Shown here in pieces: positions 8,266-16,542 of a stretch of DNA of 64,000 bases. Source of the DNA: Granulicella aggregans. GTDB lineage: Bacteria; Acidobacteriota; Terriglobia; Terriglobales; Acidobacteriaceae. The notes under the pieces were generated by a model. The model saw only the letters and a program-made list of their open reading frames with translations. It was not told where the DNA came from and did not search any database. Within the stretch, counting starts at the first letter, position 1. Every line of letters begins with the position of its first letter. The stretch covers positions 62,001 to 126,000 of the forward strand of contig NZ_JACHIP010000006.1 in the NCBI RefSeq assembly GCF_014203275.1, written 5' to 3'. A program made the position numbers and the translations under genes.

Positions 8266-10245
8266 ATGGTGAAGCGTCCTCCCCTCGCCGTTCTTACCGT
8301 GCTTGCTGGCCTGTATTTCGCTCTCGGATCTACCGGTCCAGCGGCGGCACAGGTCGCGCCGGACACGCAAAGGACGATTCCACCGGCGGAGAATCTTCCC
8401 GCGCTGGGATTGAATGCGGCGGCGTTGCGGGGAGGCGACCGGTACTCCAACTGCATCAATACACCGGTGAATGAGGCTGCCTGTCACCTCGACACCGTGG
8501 TCTTCGACCAGCCTGCCGGAGCGAATGGAAAGACCTCACAGGCCGCGCACCGCATCGACGTCAGCGCCTTCGGGCCGGGATTGAGCCTGGGCAACATGGG
8601 CGGATGGAGGGTGAACAAGGTCGATGTGGAGTTCCTGAATGTGGCCAACCGCGGAATCTCGCAGGCCCACAGCCTCTTCCTGTACAAACACGCCGCAGGC
8701 GACACCATGGGCAGTTATAACTATGTCTACTCCGACGGTGGATCGACGGCACTTTCCGACGAGAGCATCAAGGGCGACGCTCTGGATATGGGCGAGACGA
8801 CCGGCTACTTTCACGGATCGATCGCTGCGACAGCCGGGACTGGAGATACGGTGCCCGCCCTGAAATTCGTATCCGGGAATGACTGGACTACCGACGGAGC
8901 GCCGCTGCTAGACATCACGCAGGGGAAGATCTCCGGCCGTATCATGGGTGCCGGATCGTCGGTGGCCGGAATTACGTTGGGCGTCATGAAGGTGGATAAC
9001 GAGCTGCCGCTCAGCACCGCCTGGGGCGTCTGCGAGAACGAGATTCCTAACAACAATCTGGTCCAGAAGATTGCACCGTTTACCTGCAACGTCAGGCTGC
9101 GAGCAGGAAGCTTTACCGCAGGAGGTACAGTCTGCGTGAGCGGACCGAACTATCCTGAGCAGGCGCGGATCACTGCGGCTTCGGTCGCCAGCGGAGATCA
9201 TCAGAAGATCACGATCGAGGTCCGTAATCCGAATAGCGCGGGCGCGAACATCTTCCAGGGCGGCGTCTGTGGGCAGTACATCAGCTTCGACGCGAACCTT
9301 GCCGTCACCGGTTACAGGTCGTCTTACTACGCGTTCGGAGCAGTCGATCCGCATCAGCTGATCTACGGGTACAACTTCAAGGGGCAGGTGATCGCCGACC
9401 TGCCGATGGCGAGCGAGGCGGAGCGCTTCGGCGTGGAGGGACGTAACGGATATCACCTCTATCCCGGTTGCGAGGTGATCACGAATCGTTCACTGAAGGA
9501 CGACCCGGTCTGCGAGGTAAACGAGGTTCCATGGGCTGTGGGCGATCTGGTGGAAGCACCGCACAACGTGGTCGTGAATACGGTCGGCCACTTTACTGAT
9601 CTGACCCAGAACTCCCCGTCGAATGGATCGCTCAGTTCGGTGGACCTGGTCGAGTTTCATGGCATGGGAGCGGTGGGGAACAACTTCATCGCTCACCGGA
9701 CGGTAAACCTGAACGACTACAAGATCTTCGATCGGTTCGGAGGGATGCTGGGCGCACCGGAGATGCACAGGGTGGAAGGCTATTTCAGCACAGGGTTCTC
9801 TTTTGGCGATGCTCCGGGAGCCTTGATTCGTATCTACGGCAATCCCGATCACTCGAATGATCCGATGACGCTCTTCGCCCTGCCCGGAGGCGAGATCACC
9901 TGGAACCCAGCGACGTCCACTTTACGCGTGCCGCGGATTGAGGCACGAAACCTTGGCGGTAGTTCAGCCAGCGCCTCTGCCGCGCTGCGTGGAAGGAGCG
10001 ACGTGATTGGCGGATCGCCACTGGCGCTCGGCTCCTGCGCCACTGGCGTCGTCAGCATTCCCGGAGCCACGCGGAGCATGGTCCCCGTGTCGGCAGCCGA
10101 GACAAACGGGGCTCCCGGATTCAGCGCGCAGGGCGGATTCCAGGTGAGCGCGCAGGTAACCGCGCCGGATAGAGTGACGGTCAGCGTCTGCGCAGTGATT
10201 GCGGGCACACCTAGACCCTCTCAATACATAGTTGCACTGGAATAG
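8266..10245 (+). CDS. orphan secreted protein with phage-tail-like C-terminus
   Basis: A product of 659 residues beginning MVKRPPLAVLTVLAGLYFAL, a signal peptide ending near AAAQVA. The frame is open back to 8164, but that part is not signal-like and the promoter predicts ATG 8266. The mature protein is rich in Gly, Ser, Thr, Asn and beta-type sequence, with scattered Cys. The end carries GSCATGVVSIPGATRSMV, VTVSVCAVIAGTPRPSQYIV: this short beta unit (Gly-Ser-Cys, GA-x-SM, V-x-V-C, TP) resembles the C-termini of phage tail-spike or fibre proteins and similar bacterial surface proteins. Enzyme motifs were not seen. No phage genes are near. Function unknown; probably extracellular or on the surface. 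Confidence 0.7.
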   Translation: MVKRPPLAVLTVLAGLYFALGSTGPAAAQVAPDTQRTIPPAENLPALGLNAAALRGGDRYSNCINTPVNEAACHLDTVVFDQPAGANGKTSQAAHRIDVSAFGPGLSLGNMGGWRVNKVDVEFLNVANRGISQAHSLFLYKHAAGDTMGSYNYVYSDGGSTALSDESIKGDALDMGETTGYFHGSIAATAGTGDTVPALKFVSGNDWTTDGAPLLDITQGKISGRIMGAGSSVAGITLGVMKVDNELPLSTAWGVCENEIPNNNLVQKIAPFTCNVRLRAGSFTAGGTVCVSGPNYPEQARITAASVASGDHQKITIEVRNPNSAGANIFQGGVCGQYISFDANLAVTGYRSSYYAFGAVDPHQLIYGYNFKGQVIADLPMASEAERFGVEGRNGYHLYPGCEVITNRSLKDDPVCEVNEVPWAVGDLVEAPHNVVVNTVGHFTDLTQNSPSNGSLSSVDLVEFHGMGAVGNNFIAHRTVNLNDYKIFDRFGGMLGAPEMHRVEGYFSTGFSFGDAPGALIRIYGNPDHSNDPMTLFALPGGEITWNPATSTLRVPRIEARNLGGSSASASAALRGRSDVIGGSPLALGSCATGVVSIPGATRSMVPVSAAETNGAPGFSAQGGFQVSAQVTAPDRVTVSVCAVIAGTPRPSQYIVALE

Positions 10246-10257
10246 GCATTGGAATCA

Positions 10258-11070
10258 ATGACACTCTGGAAACTTACTCTCAGCTATGACGGCACGCCTT
10301 ACAGCGGCTGGCAGGTGCAGCCTACTCTACCGACGGTGCAGGGACGTCTCGCAGCGGCCATTCAGCATGTCACGGGCGAAGTGGTCCTGCCGCAGGGTTC
10401 CGGGCGGACGGATGCAGGGGTTCACGCGCTGGGGCAGGTTACAAGCTTCTCTCTGGAAGTGCCCATACCGGCCGAGAACCTGCACCGAGCCTTGAACCGC
10501 GCACTGCCGCCGAGCATCCGCGTGCTCGTGGTCGAAGAGGCCCCGCCGGAGTTTCACGCCCGGCACAGCGCCGTTCGCAAGACGTATGAATATCGGATCT
10601 TCCCCCGCATCGCGCGCGCCGCCGGAGGAGTGGATCGGATCTGTTCGCCTATGCTCGCTCCGTTTGTGTGGGATTGTCCATGGCCTCTCGACCTTGGCCT
10701 TCTGCAAAGCTCGGCCGGAGACGTGATGGGAGACCATGACTTCACCAGCTTCGCTGCGAGCGACCCGGATCTGGCGACCCGGAACCTGGCCGACGCCGAA
10801 TCGTTGGAGCTGCCGTCGGAGCAGCGATCGAACGTTCGGCGCATCGAGCGCTCCAGATGGGACGAACGCGACGGGCTCTACGTTTATACCGTCAGGGGTT
10901 CTGGCTTCCTGCACCATATGGTGCGGAATCTGGTTGGAACGTTCGTGGACATCGGAGCGGAGCGACTTCCCATCGACGCGATGGCAGGCATTCTCTCCGC
11001 GCATGATCGTTCAGCGGCCGGCCCTACCGCGCCCGCACGCGGGCTTTTTCTGGTAGAGGTTGAGTACTGA
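10258..11070 (+). CDS. truA: tRNA pseudouridine(38-40) synthase TruA
   Basis: A product of 270 residues. LTLSYDGTPYSGWQVQP opens the protein and GSGRTDAGVHALGQV holds the catalytic Asp of the family; ARHSAVRKTYEYRI and GSGFLHHMVRNLVGT follow as in all TruA enzymes. It converts U38-U40 in the tRNA anticodon arm. ATG at 10258 is chosen over the TTG at 10249, since GGA lies just upstream and the protein then starts like the family. The stop TGA overlaps the ATG of the next gene (11070), so the two are translationally coupled. A GC hairpin with five T residues lies inside the last codons (11031-11049). Confidence 0.93.
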   Translation: MTLWKLTLSYDGTPYSGWQVQPTLPTVQGRLAAAIQHVTGEVVLPQGSGRTDAGVHALGQVTSFSLEVPIPAENLHRALNRALPPSIRVLVVEEAPPEFHARHSAVRKTYEYRIFPRIARAAGGVDRICSPMLAPFVWDCPWPLDLGLLQSSAGDVMGDHDFTSFAASDPDLATRNLADAESLELPSEQRSNVRRIERSRWDERDGLYVYTVRGSGFLHHMVRNLVGTFVDIGAERLPIDAMAGILSAHDRSAAGPTAPARGLFLVEVEY

Positions 11071-12335
11071 TGCGCCTCTTCGCGTCCAACCTAGCTCCGG
11101 CCTCGGCGAACCAGCGCATCGCGCGGCTTGCGACGCTCACCGCTGTCCATCGGGCGTTCCATTGGCTGCATTTACACCAGCCGCAGCTTCGGATGTGGCA
11201 ATTGGAGATGTTGGCGATTCCCGCGCCTACCTTTGACGAGGCTGCACGGGCGGCCTGGTTTGAGGAGCGCTTTCGGGCACTTGGACTGGGCAACGTGCAT
11301 CTTGACGGGGCCGGTAACGTTTTAGGTGAGATTGCGGCTGCTGAGACAAGTTCGGGACCCTGCGTCCTACTGTCCGCGCACCTCGACACCGTCTTTCCAG
11401 CGGAGCTTGTAGGTAAGGACTATGCGGCGCTGCTGATCGAAGATGGCTCGCGGATATTTTGTCCGGGCGTGTGCGACAACGCGGCCGGGCTGACCGGACT
11501 GCTGGCCATCGCTGCAGCTCTACGCTATGCGAATATCGCGCCGCCAGTCCCTCTCATCTTCGCAGCCAACGTAGGAGAAGAGGGCGAGGGCGATCTGCTG
11601 GGGATGCGCCATATCTTTCACCAGGGGGCATATCGTGGCCGGATCGCCGCGGCGATTGCCCTGGAGGGCGCGGGCTCGAACTCTGTGGTCACGAAGGCGC
11701 TTGCTAGCCGGAGGTTTCGGGTGACGATACATGGCCCGGGTGGGCACTCGTGGACAGATGCAGGTCGGCCGAATCCGATCTCTGTTATGAGCCGAGCGCT
11801 CTCTCGTATCGACGATCTGATCCTTCCAGCGACTCCGCGAACGACGGTGAATGTGGGTCACATCACGGGCGGGACTTCGGTGAACTCGATACCGGAGAGT
11901 GCGACGGCGCTGATCGATCTTCGTTCGACGAGTGCGGAACAACTGCGGGAGACGGAGGCGGCGATCCGGGCGGCTTTTGAAGAGACCGTCATGGAAAATT
12001 GCCCCAAAGACCTTCGACTGCAGATTGAAGTCATCGGCGATCGTCCCGGCGGAGCGCTCAGCGACAACGATCCCCTCCTGGGCACGATTCGCGCTGTAGA
12101 CCGCCACCTCACGCTGAGGACCGAGCAGCGACTCGGCTCGACCGACGCGAATATCCCACTCTCGATGGAGATTCCGGCGGTGGCGATTGGAGCCGGCGGC
12201 AAGGGTGGGGGCATTCATACGCTGCAGGAGTGGTATGACCCAACAGGCCGCGAGACCGCACTGCGGCGAGTGCTGCTGACAGTGCTGGACACACTTGACC
12301 TGGCTTCGACGCAGGATGCCTCTGCATCCGCTTGA
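11070..12335 (+). CDS. M20-family metallopeptidase
   Basis: A protein of 421 residues. Metal-binding and catalytic motifs are in order: LLSAHLDTVFP (His, Asp), CPGVCDNAAG (bridging Asp), NVGEEGEGDLLG (catalytic and ligand Glu), a dimerisation lid domain around residues 210-320, and IHTLQEWYD (last His). This is the layout of di-zinc aminoacylase/PepT/CPG2 peptidases, which cleave small peptides or N-acyl amino acids in the cytosol. No signal peptide. The ATG overlaps the truA stop. The substrate cannot be told from sequence. Confidence 0.88.
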   Translation: MRLFASNLAPASANQRIARLATLTAVHRAFHWLHLHQPQLRMWQLEMLAIPAPTFDEAARAAWFEERFRALGLGNVHLDGAGNVLGEIAAAETSSGPCVLLSAHLDTVFPAELVGKDYAALLIEDGSRIFCPGVCDNAAGLTGLLAIAAALRYANIAPPVPLIFAANVGEEGEGDLLGMRHIFHQGAYRGRIAAAIALEGAGSNSVVTKALASRRFRVTIHGPGGHSWTDAGRPNPISVMSRALSRIDDLILPATPRTTVNVGHITGGTSVNSIPESATALIDLRSTSAEQLRETEAAIRAAFEETVMENCPKDLRLQIEVIGDRPGGALSDNDPLLGTIRAVDRHLTLRTEQRLGSTDANIPLSMEIPAVAIGAGGKGGGIHTLQEWYDPTGRETALRRVLLTVLDTLDLASTQDASASA

Positions 12336-12341
12336 TACACT
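12336..12341 (+). promoter_or_regulatory. -10 box TACACT, leaderless GTG start
   Basis: TACACT sits inside the last codons and stop of the M20 gene, seven bases before GTG 12349. It gives the following gene its own promoter. Confidence 0.55.
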
Positions 12342-12348
12342 CACCTGC

Positions 12349-14127
12349 GTGAAGACCATCCTTTCTGCCTGCGTCGCTTCCCTGCTTCTGCCGCTCACAG
12401 CATTTACGCAAAGCTCGCATCAGCCGCCCGTCGAGACGATCTTTGTTCACGGCGACATCCTGACCGGAGCGCACCTGAAGAAGTCTGATAGCTCGGTGAC
12501 ACCGGGTCGGGTGACGGCGCTGGCGATTGCGGGCGGCCGGATCGTGGCTGTGGGATCGGACGATCAGGTGCTGAAGCTCAAGGGCGAATCGACCAAGGTG
12601 ATCGACCTGAACGGGGCGTTCGCGATGCCGGGGTTCAACGACGCGCATACGCATATCGCGGGAGCAGGACAGCAGCATCTGACGGTTGATCTGACCGGCT
12701 CGAAGTCGCTGGCGGAGATGCTCGACCGAATCAAGGCCTACGCGGCTGATCCGGCAGTGGCAGCGAATCCGGCAAGCTGGATCAAGGGCGGCGGATGGGA
12801 CCACACGCTTTGGCCGGGCAAAGTGCTGCCGACGAAGACAGATCTGGATGCTGTAACGGGAAAACATCCGGCGGTGCTGGAGCGCGTTGACGGACATATT
12901 CTGGTGGCGAATTCGGCTGCCTTGGAGGCTGCTGGGATTACGGCGGCGACGAAGGCACCGACGGGGGCGGCGATCGATCATGACGCGACGGGCGAACCAA
13001 CGGGGATCCTGCGTGAGGACGCGGCGATGGAACTGGTGGACAGGAAGATTCCGCCGCCTTCGAGCGACGTGCGGCGGCGGGCGCTGCAATACTCCATCGA
13101 TGAGGCGCTGGCACATGGCGTCACCAGCGTTCAGGACCTGTCAGAGTATGAGGACTTCCTCGTGCTCGAGAGTATGGAGCGGCAGCATGCGCTGAAGCTG
13201 CGGGTGAGCGAGTGGATGGCCTTCGACACGCCAGTGGAGGTGTTGAAGCAGCGCCGGGCGGCGCACGATGCGAACGACCCGCTGCTGCACCTGGGAATGC
13301 TGAAGGGGTTCATGGATGGGTCTTTGGGATCGCGGACGGCGGCGATGGAAGATCCGTATGCGGACGATACCGGCAATACCGGCCTGTTGCGTTACTCCGA
13401 TCAGGCGAAGCTGAATGCAATGGCTACGGCTCGGGCGGCGGCGGGATTTCAGCTTGGGTTCCACGCCATTGGTGACCGCGCGAATGAGGTCGCACTCGAT
13501 GCGTTCCAGGCGGCGGAGCAGGTGGCCGTTCTCCCGGGACAACGGCCTGCGCCGGTTGATCCGGATGCAGCGATCGTGGCCCATGTGGATGCTGCTCCGG
13601 GTGCTTCACAACTGCGATACCGCATCGAGCATGCACAGGTGGTGGAGGCGGAGGACTTCGACCGGTTTGCGAAGCTCGGCGTGATTGCGTCGATGCAGCC
13701 GTCGCATCTGCTCACGGACATGAACTGGGCGGGCGCGAGACTTGGGCCGGACCGGGTGGCGCTCTCGTATACCTGGAAGTCGTTTCTGGACCACGGGGTG
13801 ACACTGGCGTTCGGGACGGATTATCCGGTGGAGTCGATCGGTCCTTTTCGGGGGCTGTATGCGGCGGTGACTCGGATGAACGAGGCTGGGACTCAGACGT
13901 ATCAGCCGCAGGAGAAGGTGACGATCGAAGAGGCGCTGTACGCGTATACGCAGGGGTCGGCGTTTGCGGAGTTTCGGGAGGGTGAGAAGGGGCGGCTGGA
14001 GCCGGGGTATCTTGCGGACCTGGTGGTGCTGGATCGGGACGTGACGAAGGTGTCGCCGCAGGAGCTGCTAGGGACGAAGGTGCTTCGGACGGTGGTGGGT
14101 GGAGAGACTGTGTTTGGGGGTAAGTAG
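12349..14127 (+). CDS. secreted amidohydrolase, YtcJ-like (amidohydrolase_3)
   Basis: A protein of 592 residues from GTG 12349. MKTILSACVASLLLPLTAFT is a signal peptide; the longer open frame from 12295 would bury it. The metal site motif is NDAHTHIAGAG, with later KGFMDGSLGSRTAAM, FHAIGDRANEVALDA, IEHAQVV and FGTDYPVE, the set seen in YtcJ/AepA-type amidohydrolases (TIM barrel, one or two Zn). Members hydrolyse amide or imide bonds, but most are uncharacterised. Probably periplasmic. Confidence 0.85.
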   Translation: MKTILSACVASLLLPLTAFTQSSHQPPVETIFVHGDILTGAHLKKSDSSVTPGRVTALAIAGGRIVAVGSDDQVLKLKGESTKVIDLNGAFAMPGFNDAHTHIAGAGQQHLTVDLTGSKSLAEMLDRIKAYAADPAVAANPASWIKGGGWDHTLWPGKVLPTKTDLDAVTGKHPAVLERVDGHILVANSAALEAAGITAATKAPTGAAIDHDATGEPTGILREDAAMELVDRKIPPPSSDVRRRALQYSIDEALAHGVTSVQDLSEYEDFLVLESMERQHALKLRVSEWMAFDTPVEVLKQRRAAHDANDPLLHLGMLKGFMDGSLGSRTAAMEDPYADDTGNTGLLRYSDQAKLNAMATARAAAGFQLGFHAIGDRANEVALDAFQAAEQVAVLPGQRPAPVDPDAAIVAHVDAAPGASQLRYRIEHAQVVEAEDFDRFAKLGVIASMQPSHLLTDMNWAGARLGPDRVALSYTWKSFLDHGVTLAFGTDYPVESIGPFRGLYAAVTRMNEAGTQTYQPQEKVTIEEALYAYTQGSAFAEFREGEKGRLEPGYLADLVVLDRDVTKVSPQELLGTKVLRTVVGGETVFGGK

Positions 14128-14186
14128 TTCTTGTCGTGATGGGTTGAAAGGTTCGGGATGCGGTGGTGATGTGAGCAGTGTGGCGG

Positions 14187-14210
14187 GTCCTTCGCTGCGC
14201 TCAGGATGAC
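14187..14210. repeat. short interspersed extragenic repeat, copy 1
   Basis: GTCCTTCGCTGCGCTCAGGATGAC-type unit (24 bases, imperfect dyad) in the 260-base gap between two convergent genes. A related 24-base unit lies at 24093-24116. The reverse reading encodes SAAKDPP, the spurious peptide that such repeats give in many soil bacteria. Between 14128 and 14338 nothing else was recognised. Confidence 0.55.
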
Positions 14211-14338
14211 GGCAGGAACAAACAACTACAAGGACAAACAACTGCAGCGGCGACGACAGTGACAACAGCAACGGTAAACGCAGATCCCCGCTTCGCGAGG
14301 ATGGCAAATTCAATGGTTAAACTCTATGGCTGATAGTA

Positions 14339-14366
14339 AAAAGGCGCTCCCGGAGGAGCGCCTTTT
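14339..14366 (-). terminator. intrinsic terminator after the porin gene
   Basis: AAAAGGCGCTCC and its complement (14339-14350 and 14355-14366) enclose CGGA. On the minus strand it ends in TTTTTAC, 21 bases after the porin stop; it could also act for the plus strand (TTTTCAATT). Confidence 0.85.
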
Positions 14367-14387
14367 CAATTGAGCGATGCGTTCCGA

Positions 14388-16262
14388 CTACGGGATGTAG
14401 TAGCGGAAGCTGGAGAAGACCATGTTGTTGGTGGCCTTCGGGTTTACCGCTGCGGTGCCGGCGGTGTTCAGGCCGGTCCAGGCTTCGCGGGTGAGGTAGC
14501 TGTAGGTCATCGAGTACTGAATGCGACCCTTTGTCGGCGAGCTGTAGAGACGGTAGGTGAAGCCAGCCGTTCCTTCGAGAACCGCACGAGTGTGGCCGGA
14601 GCAGGAGCTCGCTCCGGGGGCGTAGCCAGAGGCTGCGGTCGGAGGAATCTCGGTGTTGCAGGCTCCGTCCTTCTCGCCCTGGATGGGAGCGTAGCCGACG
14701 TAAACCGGGGTCGTCGGAGCGGCTGCCGTGAAGGCGGTGTAGACAGTGCGCTGCAGGTACTCGCCACCGGCGTAGCCGAAGATGTCGAGCTTCTTGGCGG
14801 GGTGGGTTTCGACGGAGACGAGGCCAGCCGAGTTACGCAGCGGCTCGAGGGTTCCGTTCGGCTTGACGGTTACGTCGCCGAGGTTCGAGGTGCCGTAACG
14901 ACCGGTACCATCGCCTTGCAGGACGTGAACGCCGATCTCCGCGTACTTCTTGACGGGGACGCGAGCGTTGGCGAAGAAGCCTCCACCGGTGACGGTGTAG
15001 TTGGTGCCCTTCGTAGCGGTCGTGACGACCGTGGTGGTGTATCCCAGGCTGGGGTAGTAACGGTCGCGGAAGAAGCGGGCGATGCCACCGACTTCGTAGT
15101 GACCGAACTTGGTGTCCGCGGAGTACTTCACAATGATGTCAGGAGCGACGTTGTTGGAGTAGTTCTGCGCGGTGCTGCCGTTGCCGGTGCTGTTGTACAG
15201 ACCACCGGTGTTGCCGGCGCTGCCGAAGAAGAAGTTCGTCGGAGCGTTGGTGGTTCCGGCGAGAACCGTCTGCGACTCTTCGATAGCGATGGCGATGTTG
15301 TGGATCTTCGCGAAGTTGTAGGCGAAGCGGGCACCGTACTGGCGCTCGAAGGTGAAGCCTACGTGGTACTGGGCGTCGATGGTCTGGGGCAGGTTCTCAG
15401 CTCCCGGAGCTTCGTTGATTCCCTTCTTCACTTCGGTAGCGAGTGACCACATCTGGCCACCGGTAAAGGTGAAGCCGTTGTTGACCGCTGCCTGGACCCA
15501 GGCCTCGCGCTGACGAACGACGTAGCTGTTGGTCTGGTTGTCGTTCGAGGTGGTGCCGGCACCGAGGAAGTCCATCTCGTAGTAGCCGCCCATCTTGCCC
15601 CACGGGGTGGGAGCGGTGAGGAGAACGGCGAGACGCGACTGACGGCCCGATGCGTTGAACTCACTGGTGAATGCCTGGGCGGTGTTCATGTACGGGGTGG
15701 AGTTGAACGGGGTGTTGACATCCGAGTTCAACGAGCGCGAACGGTAAACGGTTTCGGCCGCGATGAAGCCACCCGGCTGAATCAGAATGCCCTTGTAGTG
15801 GAGTGCGGTGGGCGACTCGATCTTCTCGGTCAGGTCCTTCTTGGTGTCGCTGATGGTGAGGGCGAGACCGGTGTTCGAGTTCTTGAGATCGGTGACGGTG
15901 CCCTGGAGGCTGGCGACGGCATCGGCGTTAGCCTGGACGGAAGCGCCTACGCTCTGGGCCTGGGTGGTGGCAGCGGCAGCGGTGGCCTGGGCAGCGGTGG
16001 CAGCCTGCTGTGCCGCGGCGAGCTCTGCATCCTTGGCGGCGGTCTGCGCCTTCAGGTTGTCGATCTCTGCCTGCTGGTTCTGCATCTGCTCACGGAGTTC
16101 GCGGATCTGGCGTTCGGTCGCGGTCTCCTTGGGCGCCTTCGCCACGGCCTTCTTCTTCTTGGCTGTGGTCGTGGTGTGGGCCGGGGTTGTGGTCTGCGCC
16201 GGAACGCGTATGGCGGAAAGCACCATCAACGCTGCCAGTGTCACCTGTAATTGCTTGGTCAT
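14388..16262 (-). CDS. outer-membrane porin with N-terminal coiled coil
   Basis: A product of 624 residues. ATG at 16262 is preferred to earlier ATGs because AGAGG lies five bases upstream and the signal peptide (MTKQLQVTLAALMVLSA) then starts cleanly. A Thr/Lys-rich stretch with KKKKAVAKAPK follows, then a coiled coil (ATERQIRELREQMQNQQAEI, then Ala/Gln heptads, about residues 50-130). The rest alternates polar and aromatic residues as in beta-barrels and ends in FSSFRYYIP, an aromatic C-terminus. The coiled coil may form a periplasmic stalk touching peptidoglycan. Channel specificity unknown. Confidence 0.75.
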   Translation of the reverse strand: MTKQLQVTLAALMVLSAIRVPAQTTTPAHTTTTAKKKKAVAKAPKETATERQIRELREQMQNQQAEIDNLKAQTAAKDAELAAAQQAATAAQATAAAATTQAQSVGASVQANADAVASLQGTVTDLKNSNTGLALTISDTKKDLTEKIESPTALHYKGILIQPGGFIAAETVYRSRSLNSDVNTPFNSTPYMNTAQAFTSEFNASGRQSRLAVLLTAPTPWGKMGGYYEMDFLGAGTTSNDNQTNSYVVRQREAWVQAAVNNGFTFTGGQMWSLATEVKKGINEAPGAENLPQTIDAQYHVGFTFERQYGARFAYNFAKIHNIAIAIEESQTVLAGTTNAPTNFFFGSAGNTGGLYNSTGNGSTAQNYSNNVAPDIIVKYSADTKFGHYEVGGIARFFRDRYYPSLGYTTTVVTTATKGTNYTVTGGGFFANARVPVKKYAEIGVHVLQGDGTGRYGTSNLGDVTVKPNGTLEPLRNSAGLVSVETHPAKKLDIFGYAGGEYLQRTVYTAFTAAAPTTPVYVGYAPIQGEKDGACNTEIPPTAASGYAPGASSCSGHTRAVLEGTAGFTYRLYSSPTKGRIQYSMTYSYLTREAWTGLNTAGTAAVNPKATNNMVFSSFRYYIP

Positions 16263-16529
16263 GGAACCTCTCATAATCATGTTCAGAAGATGGCCCACAG
16301 GTACGGTCGAACCACCTTGGGGGTCTGGTCATCGCTGTTTTCGCAATGTTCTGTGCATTCATCATCCCAAGGTTGCGTTACAGGACTGAGAATTTTGCCC
16401 GCATTCGGGATGAATTGGCGCGAGGTGGCCGATCTTCGGTAACCTCGCGGCGGCATTACCGCTTACCCGTGATCAGGGGATGCAAGAGGGTGATCTTGCG
16501 ACCGCTGTCCAAGAATGAGGCGATTGATT

Positions 16530-16535
16530 TACCGT
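16530..16535 (+). promoter_or_regulatory. -10 box TACCGT before the hexosaminidase gene
   Basis: Seven bases separate TACCGT from ATG 16543, with no Shine-Dalgarno sequence. It is a weaker match than the TAGAAT-type boxes in the window. Confidence 0.4.
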
Positions 16536-16542
16536 TCTTGTC

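Noticed and set aside
12109-13116. Long minus-strand frame of 335 codons
   Set aside because: Antisense to the M20 peptidase and amidohydrolase genes; Arg/His-rich shadow sequence.
14370-15446. Long plus-strand frame of 358 codons
   Set aside because: Gly/Val-rich shadow of the porin gene; no motif, no ribosome site.
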